Below are positions 44,428-54,026 of a stretch of 64,000 nt of DNA, piece by piece (positions within the stretch are counted from its first letter, which is position 1; every line of letters starts with the position of its first letter). Position numbers and translations under genes: made by a program. The notes below the pieces were generated by a model that did not search any database, was not told where the DNA came from, and saw nothing but the letters and a program-made list of their open reading frames with translations. This stretch comes from Gemmatimonadota bacterium. GTDB lineage: Bacteria > Gemmatimonadota > Gemmatimonadetes > Gemmatimonadales > GWC2-71-9. The stretch is taken from contig SHZT01000004.1 in assembly GCA_009692185.1 (NCBI GenBank), positions 62,001 through 126,000 of the forward strand. Reading direction: 5' to 3'.

Positions 44428-45855
44428 ATGAACAAACCAGACCTCACGCTGGAACCGTCCGCCGACGAAATGCGCCGGCTGGCGCGGCTCGCGATGGACC
44501 GCATTGTCGAGCACATCGAGACCCTGCCCACCCAGCCCGCCGCGGACACCGCCGGCGGAGCTGACCTGGCCCGGTCACTCAAGGACGCCCTGCCAGAACT
44601 GGGTTCGCCGTTCGAGGAGCTACTGGACCTGCTCTACAAGAAGGCGGCGCCCAAGAGCTTCAACGCGGCCGGCCCGGGCTACCTAGCATATATACCGGGC
44701 GGCGGGCTTTTCCTTTCCGGATTGGCCGACTTCATGGCCGACACGCTCAACCGCTACGTGGGCGTCTGGGAAGCATCACCCGGGCTCGTGCAGCTCGAGG
44801 CCAACGTTATTCGCTGGCTGTGCGACATCGTTGGCTACCCGGCCGGGGCGGGCGGATTCCTCACCAGCGGCGGGTCACTCGCGAATTTCAGCGCAGTGGT
44901 GACCGCGCGTCGTCTCAACCTCCCCGAAGACTTTCTCAAGGGCACACTCTACTGCTCGAGTCACACGCATAGCTCCGTCCACCGGGCCGCGATGCTCGCC
45001 GGGTTCCCGGCCACGGCGGTCCGCGAAGTGCCGGTGGACGGACGCTTCTGCATGCAGGTGGATGACCTGGAGCGGCGGATCGTCGCAGACCGGAAGGCGG
45101 GACTCAATCCGTTCTTCCTGGTGGCGAGCGCGGGCACGACCAACACCGGGGCTGTCGATGACATCCCCGCGCTGGTGGAGATTGCCCGCCGGGAGAAGAT
45201 GTGGCTGCACGTGGACGCAGCCTACGGCGGGTTCTTCGTACTGACCGAGCGGGGACGGGCGACGCTCAAGGGAATCGTGCAGGCGGATTCCGTGACGCTC
45301 GACCCGCACAAGGGAATGTTCCTGCCCTACGGCACCGGGTGCCTGATCGTGCGCGACGCAACGACGCTCAAGAAGGCGCACGGCTATGGGGCGGAATACC
45401 TGCCGGCGGTGCAAAGCGACCCGGACTTCGTGGACTTCAACCAGATCTCCCCCGAACTGACGCGCGCGTTCCGTGGACTCAGGTTGTGGCTTCCGCTCAA
45501 GCTCCACGGGTTCGGGCCGTTCCGGAAGAATCTCGACGAGAAGCTGGACCTGACCGTATGGGCGGCGGACCAGCTAAGGGCGATGCCGGGCATGGAAATG
45601 CTCGCAGAACCCCAGCTGTCCATCATTGCATTCCGGTTGAACCGTCCAGGGTTTTCCACGACCCAGCTCAACGACCTGAACAAGAAGTTCCTGGCGGGAA
45701 TCAACCGCCGGAACCGCATCTTCCTGAGCGGCACGATGCTCGGCGACCGGTTTGCCCTGCGAATCTGCGTCCTGTCGTTCCGGACACACATGGAGAGAAT
45801 GAAGGAAGGAATGGACGACATCCGCGCCGCCGCGGTGGAGGCGGGGCAGGTCTAG
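44428..45855 (+). CDS. group II pyridoxal-dependent decarboxylase (aromatic amino-acid/glutamate type)
   Basis: 475 residues, fold type I PLP. Signatures: [77 protein letters not shown] and the PLP lysine in VTLDPHKGMFLPYGTG. Decarboxylates aromatic or aliphatic L-amino acids; the substrate is not predictable. Its TAG stop shares CTAG with the stop of the convergent dehydratase gene. No Shine-Dalgarno is seen; see the promoter just upstream. Confidence 0.93.
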   Translation: MNKPDLTLEPSADEMRRLARLAMDRIVEHIETLPTQPAADTAGGADLARSLKDALPELGSPFEELLDLLYKKAAPKSFNAAGPGYLAYIPGGGLFLSGLADFMADTLNRYVGVWEASPGLVQLEANVIRWLCDIVGYPAGAGGFLTSGGSLANFSAVVTARRLNLPEDFLKGTLYCSSHTHSSVHRAAMLAGFPATAVREVPVDGRFCMQVDDLERRIVADRKAGLNPFFLVASAGTTNTGAVDDIPALVEIARREKMWLHVDAAYGGFFVLTERGRATLKGIVQADSVTLDPHKGMFLPYGTGCLIVRDATTLKKAHGYGAEYLPAVQSDPDFVDFNQISPELTRAFRGLRLWLPLKLHGFGPFRKNLDEKLDLTVWAADQLRAMPGMEMLAEPQLSIIAFRLNRPGFSTTQLNDLNKKFLAGINRRNRIFLSGTMLGDRFALRICVLSFRTHMERMKEGMDDIRAAAVEAGQV

Positions 45856-46793
45856 AACAGCTGCTTCAACGTCGCTGGCGACAGGTTTCCTCCGCTGACG
45901 ACGCATACCACGCGAGTGCCCTTCGGCAGGACGATCGCCCCGCTCATCAGTGCCGCGAGCGCGGCCGCCCCGGCCGGCTCGGCGGCCAGCTTGGCCCGCT
46001 CGAAGATCGCCCGCAGGGCCTTGAGGATCGCCTCGTCGTCCACCAGCACCACCCGGTCTACGAACTTCTGCACGTGGGCGAGCGTGTGTTCTCCCGCGAA
46101 CGGCGCCGCGAGCCCGTCGGCCACACTCCGGGGCTGGTCCATCCGCTCCGGTTTCCCGGACGCCAGGCTCCGGGTCATGACGTCAGCCGTGACTGGCTCG
46201 ACGCCGATCACCTGCACATTTGGCTTCTTGAGCTTGATGGCCGCCGCAATGCCGCTGATCAGTCCGCCGCCACCGATGGGCACGATCACCACGTCTACGT
46301 CCGGTGAGTCTTCCAGGATCTCGAGGCCGGCGGTGCCATGCCCGGCGATGATGTCCAGGTCGTCGAACGGATGGACCATCGTCAGGTTGCGCGCCGTCTG
46401 GATGCGACGGGCCTCCTCCAGCAAGGGCCCGGTCGTCAGCACAGGCTCGCCGCCGTAGGCTTTCACGGCCTCGACTTTCGAGGTCACCGCGTGCGCTGGC
46501 ATGACGACCGTGGCCCGGCTGCCGACCCCCGCGGCCGCCCACGCGAGCGCGGCGCCGTGGTTTCCGGCCGACAGCGTGATGAACCCGCGGTCGATGTCTT
46601 CCCTGGGCAACTGGCGCAGCTTGTTGAGGACGCCGCGGACCTTGAACGACCCGGTTTTCTGGAACAGCTCGGCCTTGAACTCGAGTGTGAGCCCAAGCGG
46701 CGCGCCGAGACTGGCTGAACAGAAGGTCGGGGTGCGGTGGACCGCGCCGGCAATGCGCTTCCGGGCGGCCCGGATACTGGCGAGGGTGATCAC
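45852..46793 (-). CDS. threonine/serine dehydratase (catabolic type, no ACT domain)
   Basis: 313-residue PLP enzyme of the IlvA/TdcB/serine racemase group. PLP lysine in KTGSFKVRGVLN, phosphate-binding SAGNHGAALAWAAAG, IGGGGLISGIAAAIKL, VIGVEPVTAD and C-terminal VVCVVSGGNLS. Lacks a C-terminal ACT domain, so probably not feedback-regulated by isoleucine. GTG 46793 chosen; the frame is open upstream to 46883 inside the SDR remnant. Converts Thr/Ser to 2-oxobutyrate/pyruvate and ammonia. Confidence 0.92.
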   Translation of the reverse strand: MITLASIRAARKRIAGAVHRTPTFCSASLGAPLGLTLEFKAELFQKTGSFKVRGVLNKLRQLPREDIDRGFITLSAGNHGAALAWAAAGVGSRATVVMPAHAVTSKVEAVKAYGGEPVLTTGPLLEEARRIQTARNLTMVHPFDDLDIIAGHGTAGLEILEDSPDVDVVIVPIGGGGLISGIAAAIKLKKPNVQVIGVEPVTADVMTRSLASGKPERMDQPRSVADGLAAPFAGEHTLAHVQKFVDRVVLVDDEAILKALRAIFERAKLAAEPAGAAALAALMSGAIVLPKGTRVVCVVSGGNLSPATLKQLF

Positions 46794-46810
46794 GCTCGTG
46801 AGCCGACCGC

Positions 46811-47173
46811 TCAGAACCCTTCCTTGTCGAGGTTGAATCCCTGCCGCGTGCCGGCTTCGAACGCGCCGGCCGGCAGTAGCCAACGCGGAAACGGGAAGAT
46901 GGTTGCTTCGCGGGTGAGCCGGTTGCGCAAGCGCGGATTCGGGGCATTCACGATCCGGGACACGACGTCGGCCACGACCTCGGGGCCCGGCGCCTTCCCC
47001 TCGAAGCCGCGCATCGTCTTGAGCGCGCGGTTGCGCCAGGTTGCGTGCTCGGGCATGGGCGATGACTCCCGCGCCGTGCCGAAGACTGAATGTCCGTCTG
47101 TTGCGAGCCGTGCCGCGATGGCGGCGCCGATGCCCGACGACGCGCCCGTAACGAGCACCACTATCTTCGCCAT
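46811..47173 (-). pseudogene. short-chain dehydrogenase with internal deletion
   Basis: 120-residue in-frame remnant of an SDR normally about 270 residues. The N-terminal Rossmann part is intact (IVVLVTGASSGIGAAIAARL, HSVFGTARESS), then at about residue 40-44 (near 47045-47060) it jumps to what looks like the C-terminal end of the family (RNRALKTMRGFEGKAPGPE, VADVVSRIVNAPNPRLR, WLLPAGAFEAGTRQGFNLD). The middle ~150 residues, with NAG, catalytic Ser and YxxxK, are missing. It cannot be an active dehydrogenase. It lies 23 bases after tRNA-Asn and just before the dehydratase gene, same strand. Confidence 0.75.
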
Positions 47174-47195
47174 TACTCGCCTGAAGGAAAAAGAA

Positions 47196-47268
47196 CTCCC
47201 GAGGAGGGACTCGAACCCCCGACCCGGCGATTAACAGTCGCCTGCTCTACCAACTGAGCTACTCGGGA
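47196..47268 (-). tRNA. tRNA-Asn (anticodon GTT)
   Basis: Minus-strand cloverleaf: acceptor TCCCGAG / CTCGGGA, D-arm GCTCAGTTGGTAGAGC, anticodon stem GGCGA/TCGCC with loop CTGTTAA (GTT), T-arm with GGGTTCGAGTCC, discriminator G. CCA not encoded. Confidence 0.97.
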
Positions 47269-47288
47269 AGGTGGGGCAATATAGCCGT

Positions 47289-47892
47289 CTATTTGGTCGC
47301 GGTCGTGTAGAGGAGAACCAGGGTGAGCGCGATCTGCGAGATGTTGAGGAACAGGTTCAGATCCGCCCCGGTGAACGATTTCCGGGGGATGACGATCTGG
47401 TCACCGGAACGCACGCCCATTTCCTGAAGACTGCCGCCCTTGCTGAACGACAATTGCTGCTCGGTTCCGCCACGCAGGAGCCGGATCTTGGCTGGGGACC
47501 GGTCCGCCCGCCATGGCGACGACATCGAGCACCGAAAGCGTGGGGTCCACGGTGTAGAGGCCCGGCTGGCGCACTTCGCCCAGCACCGCCATGCGGAATA
47601 GCGGCGTGACCGTGACGAACGGCGACTTGTAGAGCACCTCGAGCCCCTGCCGCAGGCGTTCGCGCAGATCGTAGACCGTGAGCGTCCGGACGTCGATATC
47701 GCCCAGGACCGGGTATTGGAGACGGCCGGTCTCATCCACGGAGAACAACCCCGAAAACTCCTGGTGGCCCCAGACATCCACCTTGAGAACATCCCCGGGG
47801 CGGAGGGGGTGGCCACCCGGCGGGGCGTTTTGCGCGGCCAGCCCTGAAGGCAACGCGACGAGCAGCCAGGCGAGTGCCAAGTGTGTACGCAT
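47289..47892 (-). CDS. Wza-type polysaccharide export protein, frameshifted near 47500
   Basis: Small outer-membrane-type polysaccharide/biofilm export protein (Poly_export plus SLBB). Signal peptide ALAWLLVALPSGLAA; Poly_export LRPGDVLKVDVWGHQEFSG, FSVDETGRLQYPVLGDID; SLBB VLGEVRQPGLYTVDPTLSVL. The frame shifts at about 47497-47508 after DVVAMAGG; the other frame continues RSPAKIRLLRGG, RSGDQIVIPRKSF and a terminal hydrophobic segment LNLFLNISQIALTLVLLYTT. Total 604 nt, one base too many for a single 200-residue protein. No capsule or exopolysaccharide genes adjoin it. 32 bases after uvrA. Confidence 0.82.
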
Positions 47893-47924
47893 GCCGGGAA
47901 AGATTGTTGCGGCCGCTGGTGGGG

Positions 47925-50756
47925 TCAACACCGCGCGGCTTTGGACTCGAGGTCTCCGCTGACCGGCGCCTCTTCGAGGGCCTGCTTCAGGTAGCGGGCG
48001 GTGTGCGAGTCTCCTGCGGCGACATCCTCCGGGGTCCCGGCGGCCACGATCAACCCACCCGCGGAGCCGCCGTCCGGGCCGAGGTCAATCACCCAGTCGG
48101 CGCGTTTGATCACGTCGAGATGGTGCTCGATGACGAGGACGGTGTGGCCTGCGTCCACCAGGCGATCCAGCACCTTGAGCAGCGTGCGGACGTCTTCCAG
48201 GTGGAGGCCGGTGGTGGGCTCGTCGAGTATGTAGAAACGCCGCCCGGAGCCCTTCCCGCCGACCGTGGCGAGCTGGCGGGCGATCTTGAGCCGCTGGGCC
48301 TCCCCACCGGAAAGCGTCGTGGCAGGCTGGCCGAGGCGGAGGTAGCCCAGCCCGACCTGCTGGAGATGCCAGAGGGTCTTCCCCAGGCGTTCCTGGTGGC
48401 GGAACCGGCGAATGGCCTCGTCTACCGTCATCTCCAGCACGTCGGCGATCGAGTGGCCCTTGATGGTCACATCCAGCACTTCGCGCTCAAACCGGGTGCC
48501 GCCGCACGCTTCGCACGGAACGAAGATGTCTGCCAGGAACACCATTTCGATCTGCACGTGGCCCGCGCCTTCGCAGGCCTTGCACCGGCCGCCGCCCGAC
48601 GCGTTGAAGCTGAACGTGGCCGGCTTGTACTTGCGGGCGCGCGCCAAAGGCTGCTGGGCAAACAGCGTTCGCAGCTCGTCAAAGGCGCGGATGTACGTGA
48701 CCGGGTTCGAACGAGGTGACCGGCCGATGGGGGATTGATCCACCAGGACCACGTCCTCCAGTAATTCCCACCCGGTGAGTGACGTGATCTTGCCGACGTG
48801 CTCGCCCAGGTGCTCCTTGGCGCCGTGCTTGCCCTTGAGCCGCGACGCAAGCTGCCGGTACAACACGTCGTGGACCAGCGTGGACTTGCCGGACCCCGAG
48901 ACGCCGGTGACCGCCGTCAGGGTGCCCAGCGGGATCGCCGCATCCACGCCCTTGAGGTTGTGCAGTGTCGCGCTCGTGATGCCGAGCCAGAGCGGGCCCG
49001 CGCGCCGGCGTCCCGCGGGAACCGCGATTCGTTTCCGGCCGGTGAGATACTCGGTGGTGAGCGTGTTGGCCGTGCCGATGTGTTCCATGGGCCCGGCGTA
49101 CTGAAGCCGACCGCCGTGCTCCCCGCTCCCCGGTCCCAGCTCGATCATGTAATCGGCCGAGCGGATGGCCGCGGGGTCGTGTTCCACGACGACGACCGTG
49201 TTGCCCGCATCCGCCAGCTTCTTGAGGAGGGTCAGCAGGCGGCCGGTGTCGCGCGCGTGGAGACCAATGGTCGGCTCGTCGAGGACGTACAGCGTGTCCA
49301 CGAGGCTCGAGCCGAGGGCGTTGGCGAGCGCGATGCGCTGCGCCTCGCCGCCGGACAGCGTCCGGGTCTGGCGATCCAGCGTGAGGTAGCCGAGTCCGAC
49401 ATCGCACAGGAAAGCCACACGGGCGGTCAGCTCGCGGAGCACCGTTTCGGCGATCCCGCGTTCGAACGGCGTGAGATCGAGGGTTGGTACCCACGCGGCC
49501 ATTTCATCCGCCGTGCTGGCGCTCACTTCGGCAATCGAACGGCCGCCAATGCGGACCGCGAGTGCCTCCGGCCGGAGGCGGGCGCCGTGGCAGGCGGGAC
49601 ATTCGGAGGCGAGCTGGTACTGCCGGAGGAACACCCGGATGTACTGCTTGTATCGCTTGGACTCGAGCGAGCGCAGGTGCACGAATACGCCGATGAACCG
49701 GCCCGACTTTCCGTGCAAAAGGAGGCGCCGATGCGCCGCCCTCAACTTGTGCCAAGGCACGTCGAACGGAATGCCCTCTCGGCGGGCGACGTCCTTGGTC
49801 ATCCGGCGGCGGCCTTCGTACCGGGGCTTGGTCCAGGGGTCAACCGCCCCCTCGGCGAGCGAGCGCTCCGGCCGGGGGACGATCAGGCTCTCGTCGTATT
49901 CCAGCACCGCGCCGAAGCCGTTGCAGCCGGGGCAAGCGCCGTGCGGATTGTTGAATGAGAAGAGCGCCGGCGAAGTGCGGAGCGCGGGCGTCCCGCACGC
50001 CGTGCATAGCGGGTGCGACGAGAGGCGGATCGTCCGGTCCGGCAGGAAAACGTCGGCCAGGCCGTCGCCTTCGGTGAACGCGAGCGCCAGCGAGTTCGCC
50101 AGGCGGCCGCGGGAACCGGGATCTACGGTAATGCGGTCCACGACCACGTGGATGCCCGGGGTGTCGAGCCGCAGGTCGGGCGGAAGGGCATCAACCCGGT
50201 GCACCACACCTCCCGCCATCACGCGAACGAACCCGAGGGCGTTCAGGTTCTCCACGAGCAGGTCGTGCCCCGCCTGGCCGGTTTCAGGGAGCGGGAACGC
50301 AATGATTACCGCCAGCCCCGCCCCCTCGTCCAGGATCTGGTCTGCGGCAGTGGACGGCGAATGGAGGACAACCGGTGCCCCGCATACGTGACAGAACTGC
50401 CGCCCCACGCGGGCCCATAGCAGGCGCAGGTAGTCGTAGATCTCGGTGGCGGTGCCGACCGTGGAGCGGCTCGACGTCGTGGGGTTCTTCTGCTCGATGG
50501 CCACGGCCGGCGAGATGCCTTCCAGGCGGTCGACCGCCGGCTTGGGCATTCGCTCGAGGAACTGCTTGGCGTACGTAGAAAGAGATTCGAGGTAGCGGCG
50601 TTGGCCTTCGGCGTACAGGGTGTCAAACGCCAGGGAACTCTTCCCCGAGCCCGACGGCCCCGTCACCACGGTCATGGCGCCGCGGGGAATTTCGACGGTA
50701 ATGCCCTTGAGGTTGTGCTGACGAGCGCCGCGGACGACGATGCGATCGGAGGCCAC
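47925..50756 (-). CDS. uvrA: excinuclease ABC subunit A
   Basis: DNA-damage sensor of nucleotide excision repair; dimeric ABC ATPase. 943 residues: first Walker [20 protein letters not shown], zinc finger segments CHVC and CTACGTP...CPGCNGFG, signature [30 protein letters not shown]; second Walker [37 protein letters not shown] with [23 protein letters not shown] and [12 protein letters not shown] 50756 gives [17 protein letters not shown], the usual N-terminus. Divergent from the membrane protein gene at 50822. Confidence 0.97.
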   Translation of the reverse strand: MASDRIVVRGARQHNLKGITVEIPRGAMTVVTGPSGSGKSSLAFDTLYAEGQRRYLESLSTYAKQFLERMPKPAVDRLEGISPAVAIEQKNPTTSSRSTVGTATEIYDYLRLLWARVGRQFCHVCGAPVVLHSPSTAADQILDEGAGLAVIIAFPLPETGQAGHDLLVENLNALGFVRVMAGGVVHRVDALPPDLRLDTPGIHVVVDRITVDPGSRGRLANSLALAFTEGDGLADVFLPDRTIRLSSHPLCTACGTPALRTSPALFSFNNPHGACPGCNGFGAVLEYDESLIVPRPERSLAEGAVDPWTKPRYEGRRRMTKDVARREGIPFDVPWHKLRAAHRRLLLHGKSGRFIGVFVHLRSLESKRYKQYIRVFLRQYQLASECPACHGARLRPEALAVRIGGRSIAEVSASTADEMAAWVPTLDLTPFERGIAETVLRELTARVAFLCDVGLGYLTLDRQTRTLSGGEAQRIALANALGSSLVDTLYVLDEPTIGLHARDTGRLLTLLKKLADAGNTVVVVEHDPAAIRSADYMIELGPGSGEHGGRLQYAGPMEHIGTANTLTTEYLTGRKRIAVPAGRRRAGPLWLGITSATLHNLKGVDAAIPLGTLTAVTGVSGSGKSTLVHDVLYRQLASRLKGKHGAKEHLGEHVGKITSLTGWELLEDVVLVDQSPIGRSPRSNPVTYIRAFDELRTLFAQQPLARARKYKPATFSFNASGGGRCKACEGAGHVQIEMVFLADIFVPCEACGGTRFEREVLDVTIKGHSIADVLEMTVDEAIRRFRHQERLGKTLWHLQQVGLGYLRLGQPATTLSGGEAQRLKIARQLATVGGKGSGRRFYILDEPTTGLHLEDVRTLLKVLDRLVDAGHTVLVIEHHLDVIKRADWVIDLGPDGGSAGGLIVAAGTPEDVAAGDSHTARYLKQALEEAPVSGDLESKAARC

Positions 50757-50782
50757 GCCCAAGCATAACGAAGCCCGGGCGA

Positions 50783-50812
50783 TTGACGTAGCCTCGCGGT
50801 GGGCCGTACGTT
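50783..50812 (+). promoter_or_regulatory. promoter candidate in the uvrA-divergent spacer
   Basis: TTGACG (50783-50788), 18 bases, TACGTT (50807-50812), then 9 bases to ATG 50822. Layout identical to the his promoter (TTGACG-N18-TAnnnT) and again consistent with a leaderless mRNA. Confidence 0.5.
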
Positions 50813-50821
50813 GCCCCCTCA

Positions 50822-51907
50822 ATGGCTCAACTGCTTTCCCCACGCCTGCTGCGTCGCGGCCTCGAAGTGTTCGCCGCGATCTCCGCGGTCGGGTTCGTCG
50901 GCCTCCTGTTCTACGGGAACAACTTCCAGCAGTTCCTGGGCACCATGGGCTCACTCCATTGGGGCTGGGTCCTGGCCGGCGTGGCCCTCGCCTCCATGGA
51001 CTGGTTTGGGGCCGGACTCCGAATCTGGATACTGGCCCGGCACCTCGATCCCAAGGCGCCGTTCAAGGGCTCGATCATGGCCGGCGGTCTTTGCTCCTGG
51101 GCGAGCTCGCTCACGCCGCTCCAGACCGGCGGCGGCCCGATGATCGTCCTGACGCTCAGGCGCTACGGGACGCCGGTCTCACACGGGGTCATCGTCACGT
51201 TCATGAGCTTCGTGGCCACGGTGGTGTTCTTCGCCGTAGCGGGACCGACGGCCGTGTTCCTCGGCGCCGGAAAGGCGCTCCAGCAGCACGGGATCCTCGA
51301 ACGGAGCGTCACGCTGTTCGACATGTTTAACCTGAGCCTGTCGGTCTTCGTGGGCGTGGGCATCCTCATGTTCGCGGCCTTCTTCTTTCCCGGCCTCGCG
51401 CGGCGGGTCGCCCAGGGGGCGACGCGGTGGTTCGAGACGCACGGCTCGCCGAGGCTCGCCCGCGCCGCCGTGATTGCCCGGGAAGGGGTGGATCGCGCGC
51501 ACGACGGCATGAATGAGTTCATGAAGGCGCGCGGCTGGCTGGCGCTGGGGATGTCGGTGCTCGTGTCCGGACCGTCACATGCCAACAAGCTGCTCGCGGG
51601 CTACTTCGTGCTCCGGATGCTCGGCATTCACGCGAACTTCGTGGACGTCCTTCTCCTGCAGACGTTCATCACCTTCCTCCTGTACTTCGCGCCCACGCCG
51701 GGGGGGGCCGGGCTCGCCGAGATTATCTCGGTGGCGGTCATGTCCATCTACGTGCCGCGAGCGCTCACGCCGTCGTATATCCTGTTGTGGCGGATCGTGG
51801 TCAGTTATCTGACCGTGGGGTTCGGCTCCTATGTGTTCTGGCGGTTTCTCAAGATGGCGGAGGGCCGCGACGACGCCCCTTTGGAGGAACAAACGGTTCC
51901 GATTTGA
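50822..51907 (+). CDS. LPG synthase/UPF0104-type multi-pass membrane protein
   Basis: 361 residues, about eight hydrophobic segments, matching the lysylphosphatidylglycerol-synthase transmembrane (flippase-like) family: GWVLAGVALASMDWFGAGL, WASSLTPLQTGGGPM, SFVATVVFFAVAGP, FLLYFAPTPGGAGLAEI. The PxPGGxG motif near the end is characteristic. No soluble aminoacyl-transferase domain, so it is the transporter-like half only. Next come FHA and PP2C genes, 69 bases later. Confidence 0.85.
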   Translation: MAQLLSPRLLRRGLEVFAAISAVGFVGLLFYGNNFQQFLGTMGSLHWGWVLAGVALASMDWFGAGLRIWILARHLDPKAPFKGSIMAGGLCSWASSLTPLQTGGGPMIVLTLRRYGTPVSHGVIVTFMSFVATVVFFAVAGPTAVFLGAGKALQQHGILERSVTLFDMFNLSLSVFVGVGILMFAAFFFPGLARRVAQGATRWFETHGSPRLARAAVIAREGVDRAHDGMNEFMKARGWLALGMSVLVSGPSHANKLLAGYFVLRMLGIHANFVDVLLLQTFITFLLYFAPTPGGAGLAEIISVAVMSIYVPRALTPSYILLWRIVVSYLTVGFGSYVFWRFLKMAEGRDDAPLEEQTVPI

Positions 51908-51976
51908 ACGCGGTTGCCCCCCTTCCCAACGGGGGCTAGCTTTTCCGAAATACTCGGTCTCAGGGCTCACAACTGC

Positions 51977-53239
51977 ATGTCCTATCTCGAAATCGCCGGG
52001 CAGCGCCGACTCATTCCGTCCGGCGACGTCTCGATTGGCAGTGATCCTTCCAGCCAGGTCCATTTGACGGGCCCCGGCATTGCGGCGCGTCACGCATTCA
52101 TTCGTAATGGAACGGACGGTCAGGTCGTCATCCGCAAGGCCGCTGACCAGATGGACGTCCTGATCAATGGCGTCCGCCTGGGGCCCCAGCCCACGCCGCT
52201 GCTCCATGGCGACAAGGTTCAGATCGGCGACACCGAGATCCTGTTCGTGGACGAGCGGCGCAGCGGCTCGACCCAGTATGTGCAGGCGGTCAACCCGGCC
52301 ACCCTGGCTGCCGCAGGCGCCAAGGGAGGGAAGAAGGGCACTCCCACCGGGACGACGGGTGGCCGTCTGGTGTCGCTGACCGACGGGCGCGAGTACGCGA
52401 TTGCCGGCCAGTCGCTGGTGATGGGTCGCGACGCCGGCTGCGACGTGGTCCTTACGGGAAGGAACGTTTCGCGCCGCCACGCCGAGATCATGGCGACGCC
52501 GAAGGGCTACGTCCTGATTGACAGCAGTACCAACGGCTCGATGGTGAACGGCGAGAAGGTGCAGGGCCAGCGCGTGCTGGGCCGCGCGGACGTCATCAAG
52601 CTGGGCGAGGACGAATTCCGGTTCTATGCTGATTCTGCGCCGGCCGCTCCGCCGCCCCCACCCCCACCGCCGCCGTCGGGCCCGGGGCGCCTGGCCAACA
52701 CGATGTTTGGCATGAGAGCGCCGCTGCCACCGCCAGGGCTTGGAGCGCCGGTAGCGCCCCCACCGTTGCCGGCTCCTGCGCCAGCTCCGCCGCCGCCCCC
52801 GCCTCCTCCGCCGCCCGCGCCAAAGGCCGCTCCGGTGTCCCGGCCGAGCACGGCGGGTCCGCTCGCGACCCTGCTGGTGCGCTCAGGCGTGCTCAAGGGG
52901 ACGCGGTTCCCGATTCGGGTGCCGGTGGTGAACGTGGGGCGCGCGGATTACAACGACATCGTTATTCAGGATGAGAGCGTTTCGACGGTCCACGCCAAGC
53001 TCCAGCGTCGCGAGGGCGTGTGGGTGGTGGTGGACCTCGATTCCACGAACGGCACGTTCGTGGACGGTGAGCGCATCGACGGTGAGGCGCCGATCGCGCC
53101 CGGCGCCCTGCTCCGGTTTGGCGAAGTCGGGCTCATGTTCGAGTCCACGGACGACACCATCGACCCGGCCAAGGGCAGTTCGACCAAGATGCTCCCGGCG
53201 ATCAAGTTCCCGCTCCCGCCGTCCAAGGGATCGGCCTAG
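51977..53239 (+). CDS. protein with three FHA domains and proline-rich linkers
   Basis: 420 residues, phosphothreonine-binding scaffold. FHA1 (~5-90) is degenerate (DVSIGSDPSSQVHL, GIAARHAFI). FHA2 (~120-215) is canonical: SLVMGRDAGCDVVL, NVSRRHAEIM, LIDSSTNGSMVNGEKV. FHA3 (~300-400): VVNVGRADYNDIVI, SVSTVHAKLQRR, DLDSTNGTFVDGERI. Linker ~218-295 is Pro-rich (runs of 8-10 prolines). ATG 51977 gives MSYLEIAGQ. The adjacent PP2C phosphatase (start 2 bases after the stop) indicates a Ser/Thr phosphorylation circuit; the kinase is elsewhere. Confidence 0.9.
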   Translation: MSYLEIAGQRRLIPSGDVSIGSDPSSQVHLTGPGIAARHAFIRNGTDGQVVIRKAADQMDVLINGVRLGPQPTPLLHGDKVQIGDTEILFVDERRSGSTQYVQAVNPATLAAAGAKGGKKGTPTGTTGGRLVSLTDGREYAIAGQSLVMGRDAGCDVVLTGRNVSRRHAEIMATPKGYVLIDSSTNGSMVNGEKVQGQRVLGRADVIKLGEDEFRFYADSAPAAPPPPPPPPPSGPGRLANTMFGMRAPLPPPGLGAPVAPPPLPAPAPAPPPPPPPPPPAPKAAPVSRPSTAGPLATLLVRSGVLKGTRFPIRVPVVNVGRADYNDIVIQDESVSTVHAKLQRREGVWVVVDLDSTNGTFVDGERIDGEAPIAPGALLRFGEVGLMFESTDDTIDPAKGSSTKMLPAIKFPLPPSKGSA

Positions 53240-53240
53240 C

Positions 53241-54023
53241 GTGGCCGCCTCGGTCAAGTACTCCTTCGCGGGCCGCACCGACGTGGGGGTCATCCGGTCG
53301 GGCAACGAGGACAACTTTGCCCTGATGCCCGATGACGGCGTCTTCATCGTGGCCGACGGCATGGGCGGGCACGCCGCCGGTGAAGTCGCCAGCGAAATGG
53401 CGGTCAAGATCATCGGGCAGGGAATCGTCGGGCTGGCCGGCCAGCCCGACGAAGACGTGGCCGACCAGATCCGGTGCGCGATCCAGGAAGCCAACTCCCA
53501 GATCTTCCAGCGCACGCTCACCGAGACTGAAAAACGCGGCATGGGGACGACGGCGACGGCGCTCCTCGTGAACGGCGCGCATTACCTCATCGGGCACGTG
53601 GGCGATTCCCGGGCCTATCTCTTCCGCGATCACCGGCTGGTCCAGCTCACGAAGGACCACTCCTACGTGCAGGAGCAGGTGGACGCCGGCTACCTCACGC
53701 CGGACCAGGCCCGCACCCACCCGTACAGCAACGTGATCACGCGTTGCGTCGGAGCGAACGCCGAAGTGATTCCCGATCTCTACCTTGGCACATTGCGGCC
53801 GAACGATGTTTACCTGCTCGCGTCCGACGGGCTCACCGGCATGCTGGAAGACCACGAGCTGAACGCCGTGCTCGAAGGCGAGAGCGAGCCGGAAGCGATT
53901 GTGGGGACGCTGATCATGGAGGCGAATCGCCGCGGCGGGCTGGACAACATCACGGCAATCATCCTGCGCGTGGAGTCGGTGCGGCGGACGTCGGGTGAGA
54001 CGGCGGCGGTGATCGCCGGGTAG
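53241..54023 (+). CDS. PP2C-family serine/threonine phosphatase (Stp1/PrpC type)
   Basis: Mn/Mg-dependent phosphatase, 260 residues. Metal ligands and motifs: GVIRSGNEDNFALMPDDG, FIVADGMGGHAAGEVAS, GMGTTATALLVNG, GHVGDSRAYLFRDHRL, LTKDHSYVQEQVDAG, YLLASDGLTGMLED and RGGLDNITAIILRVE. GTG 53241, 2 bases after the FHA stop, so the two are coupled; likely reverses phosphorylation read by the FHA protein. Confidence 0.95.
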   Translation: MAASVKYSFAGRTDVGVIRSGNEDNFALMPDDGVFIVADGMGGHAAGEVASEMAVKIIGQGIVGLAGQPDEDVADQIRCAIQEANSQIFQRTLTETEKRGMGTTATALLVNGAHYLIGHVGDSRAYLFRDHRLVQLTKDHSYVQEQVDAGYLTPDQARTHPYSNVITRCVGANAEVIPDLYLGTLRPNDVYLLASDGLTGMLEDHELNAVLEGESEPEAIVGTLIMEANRRGGLDNITAIILRVESVRRTSGETAAVIAG

Positions 54024-54026
54024 AGT

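Noticed and set aside
46811-47268. tRNA-Asn as an integration (attachment) site for an island
   Set aside because: No integrase gene and no direct repeat of the tRNA 3' end were seen nearby.
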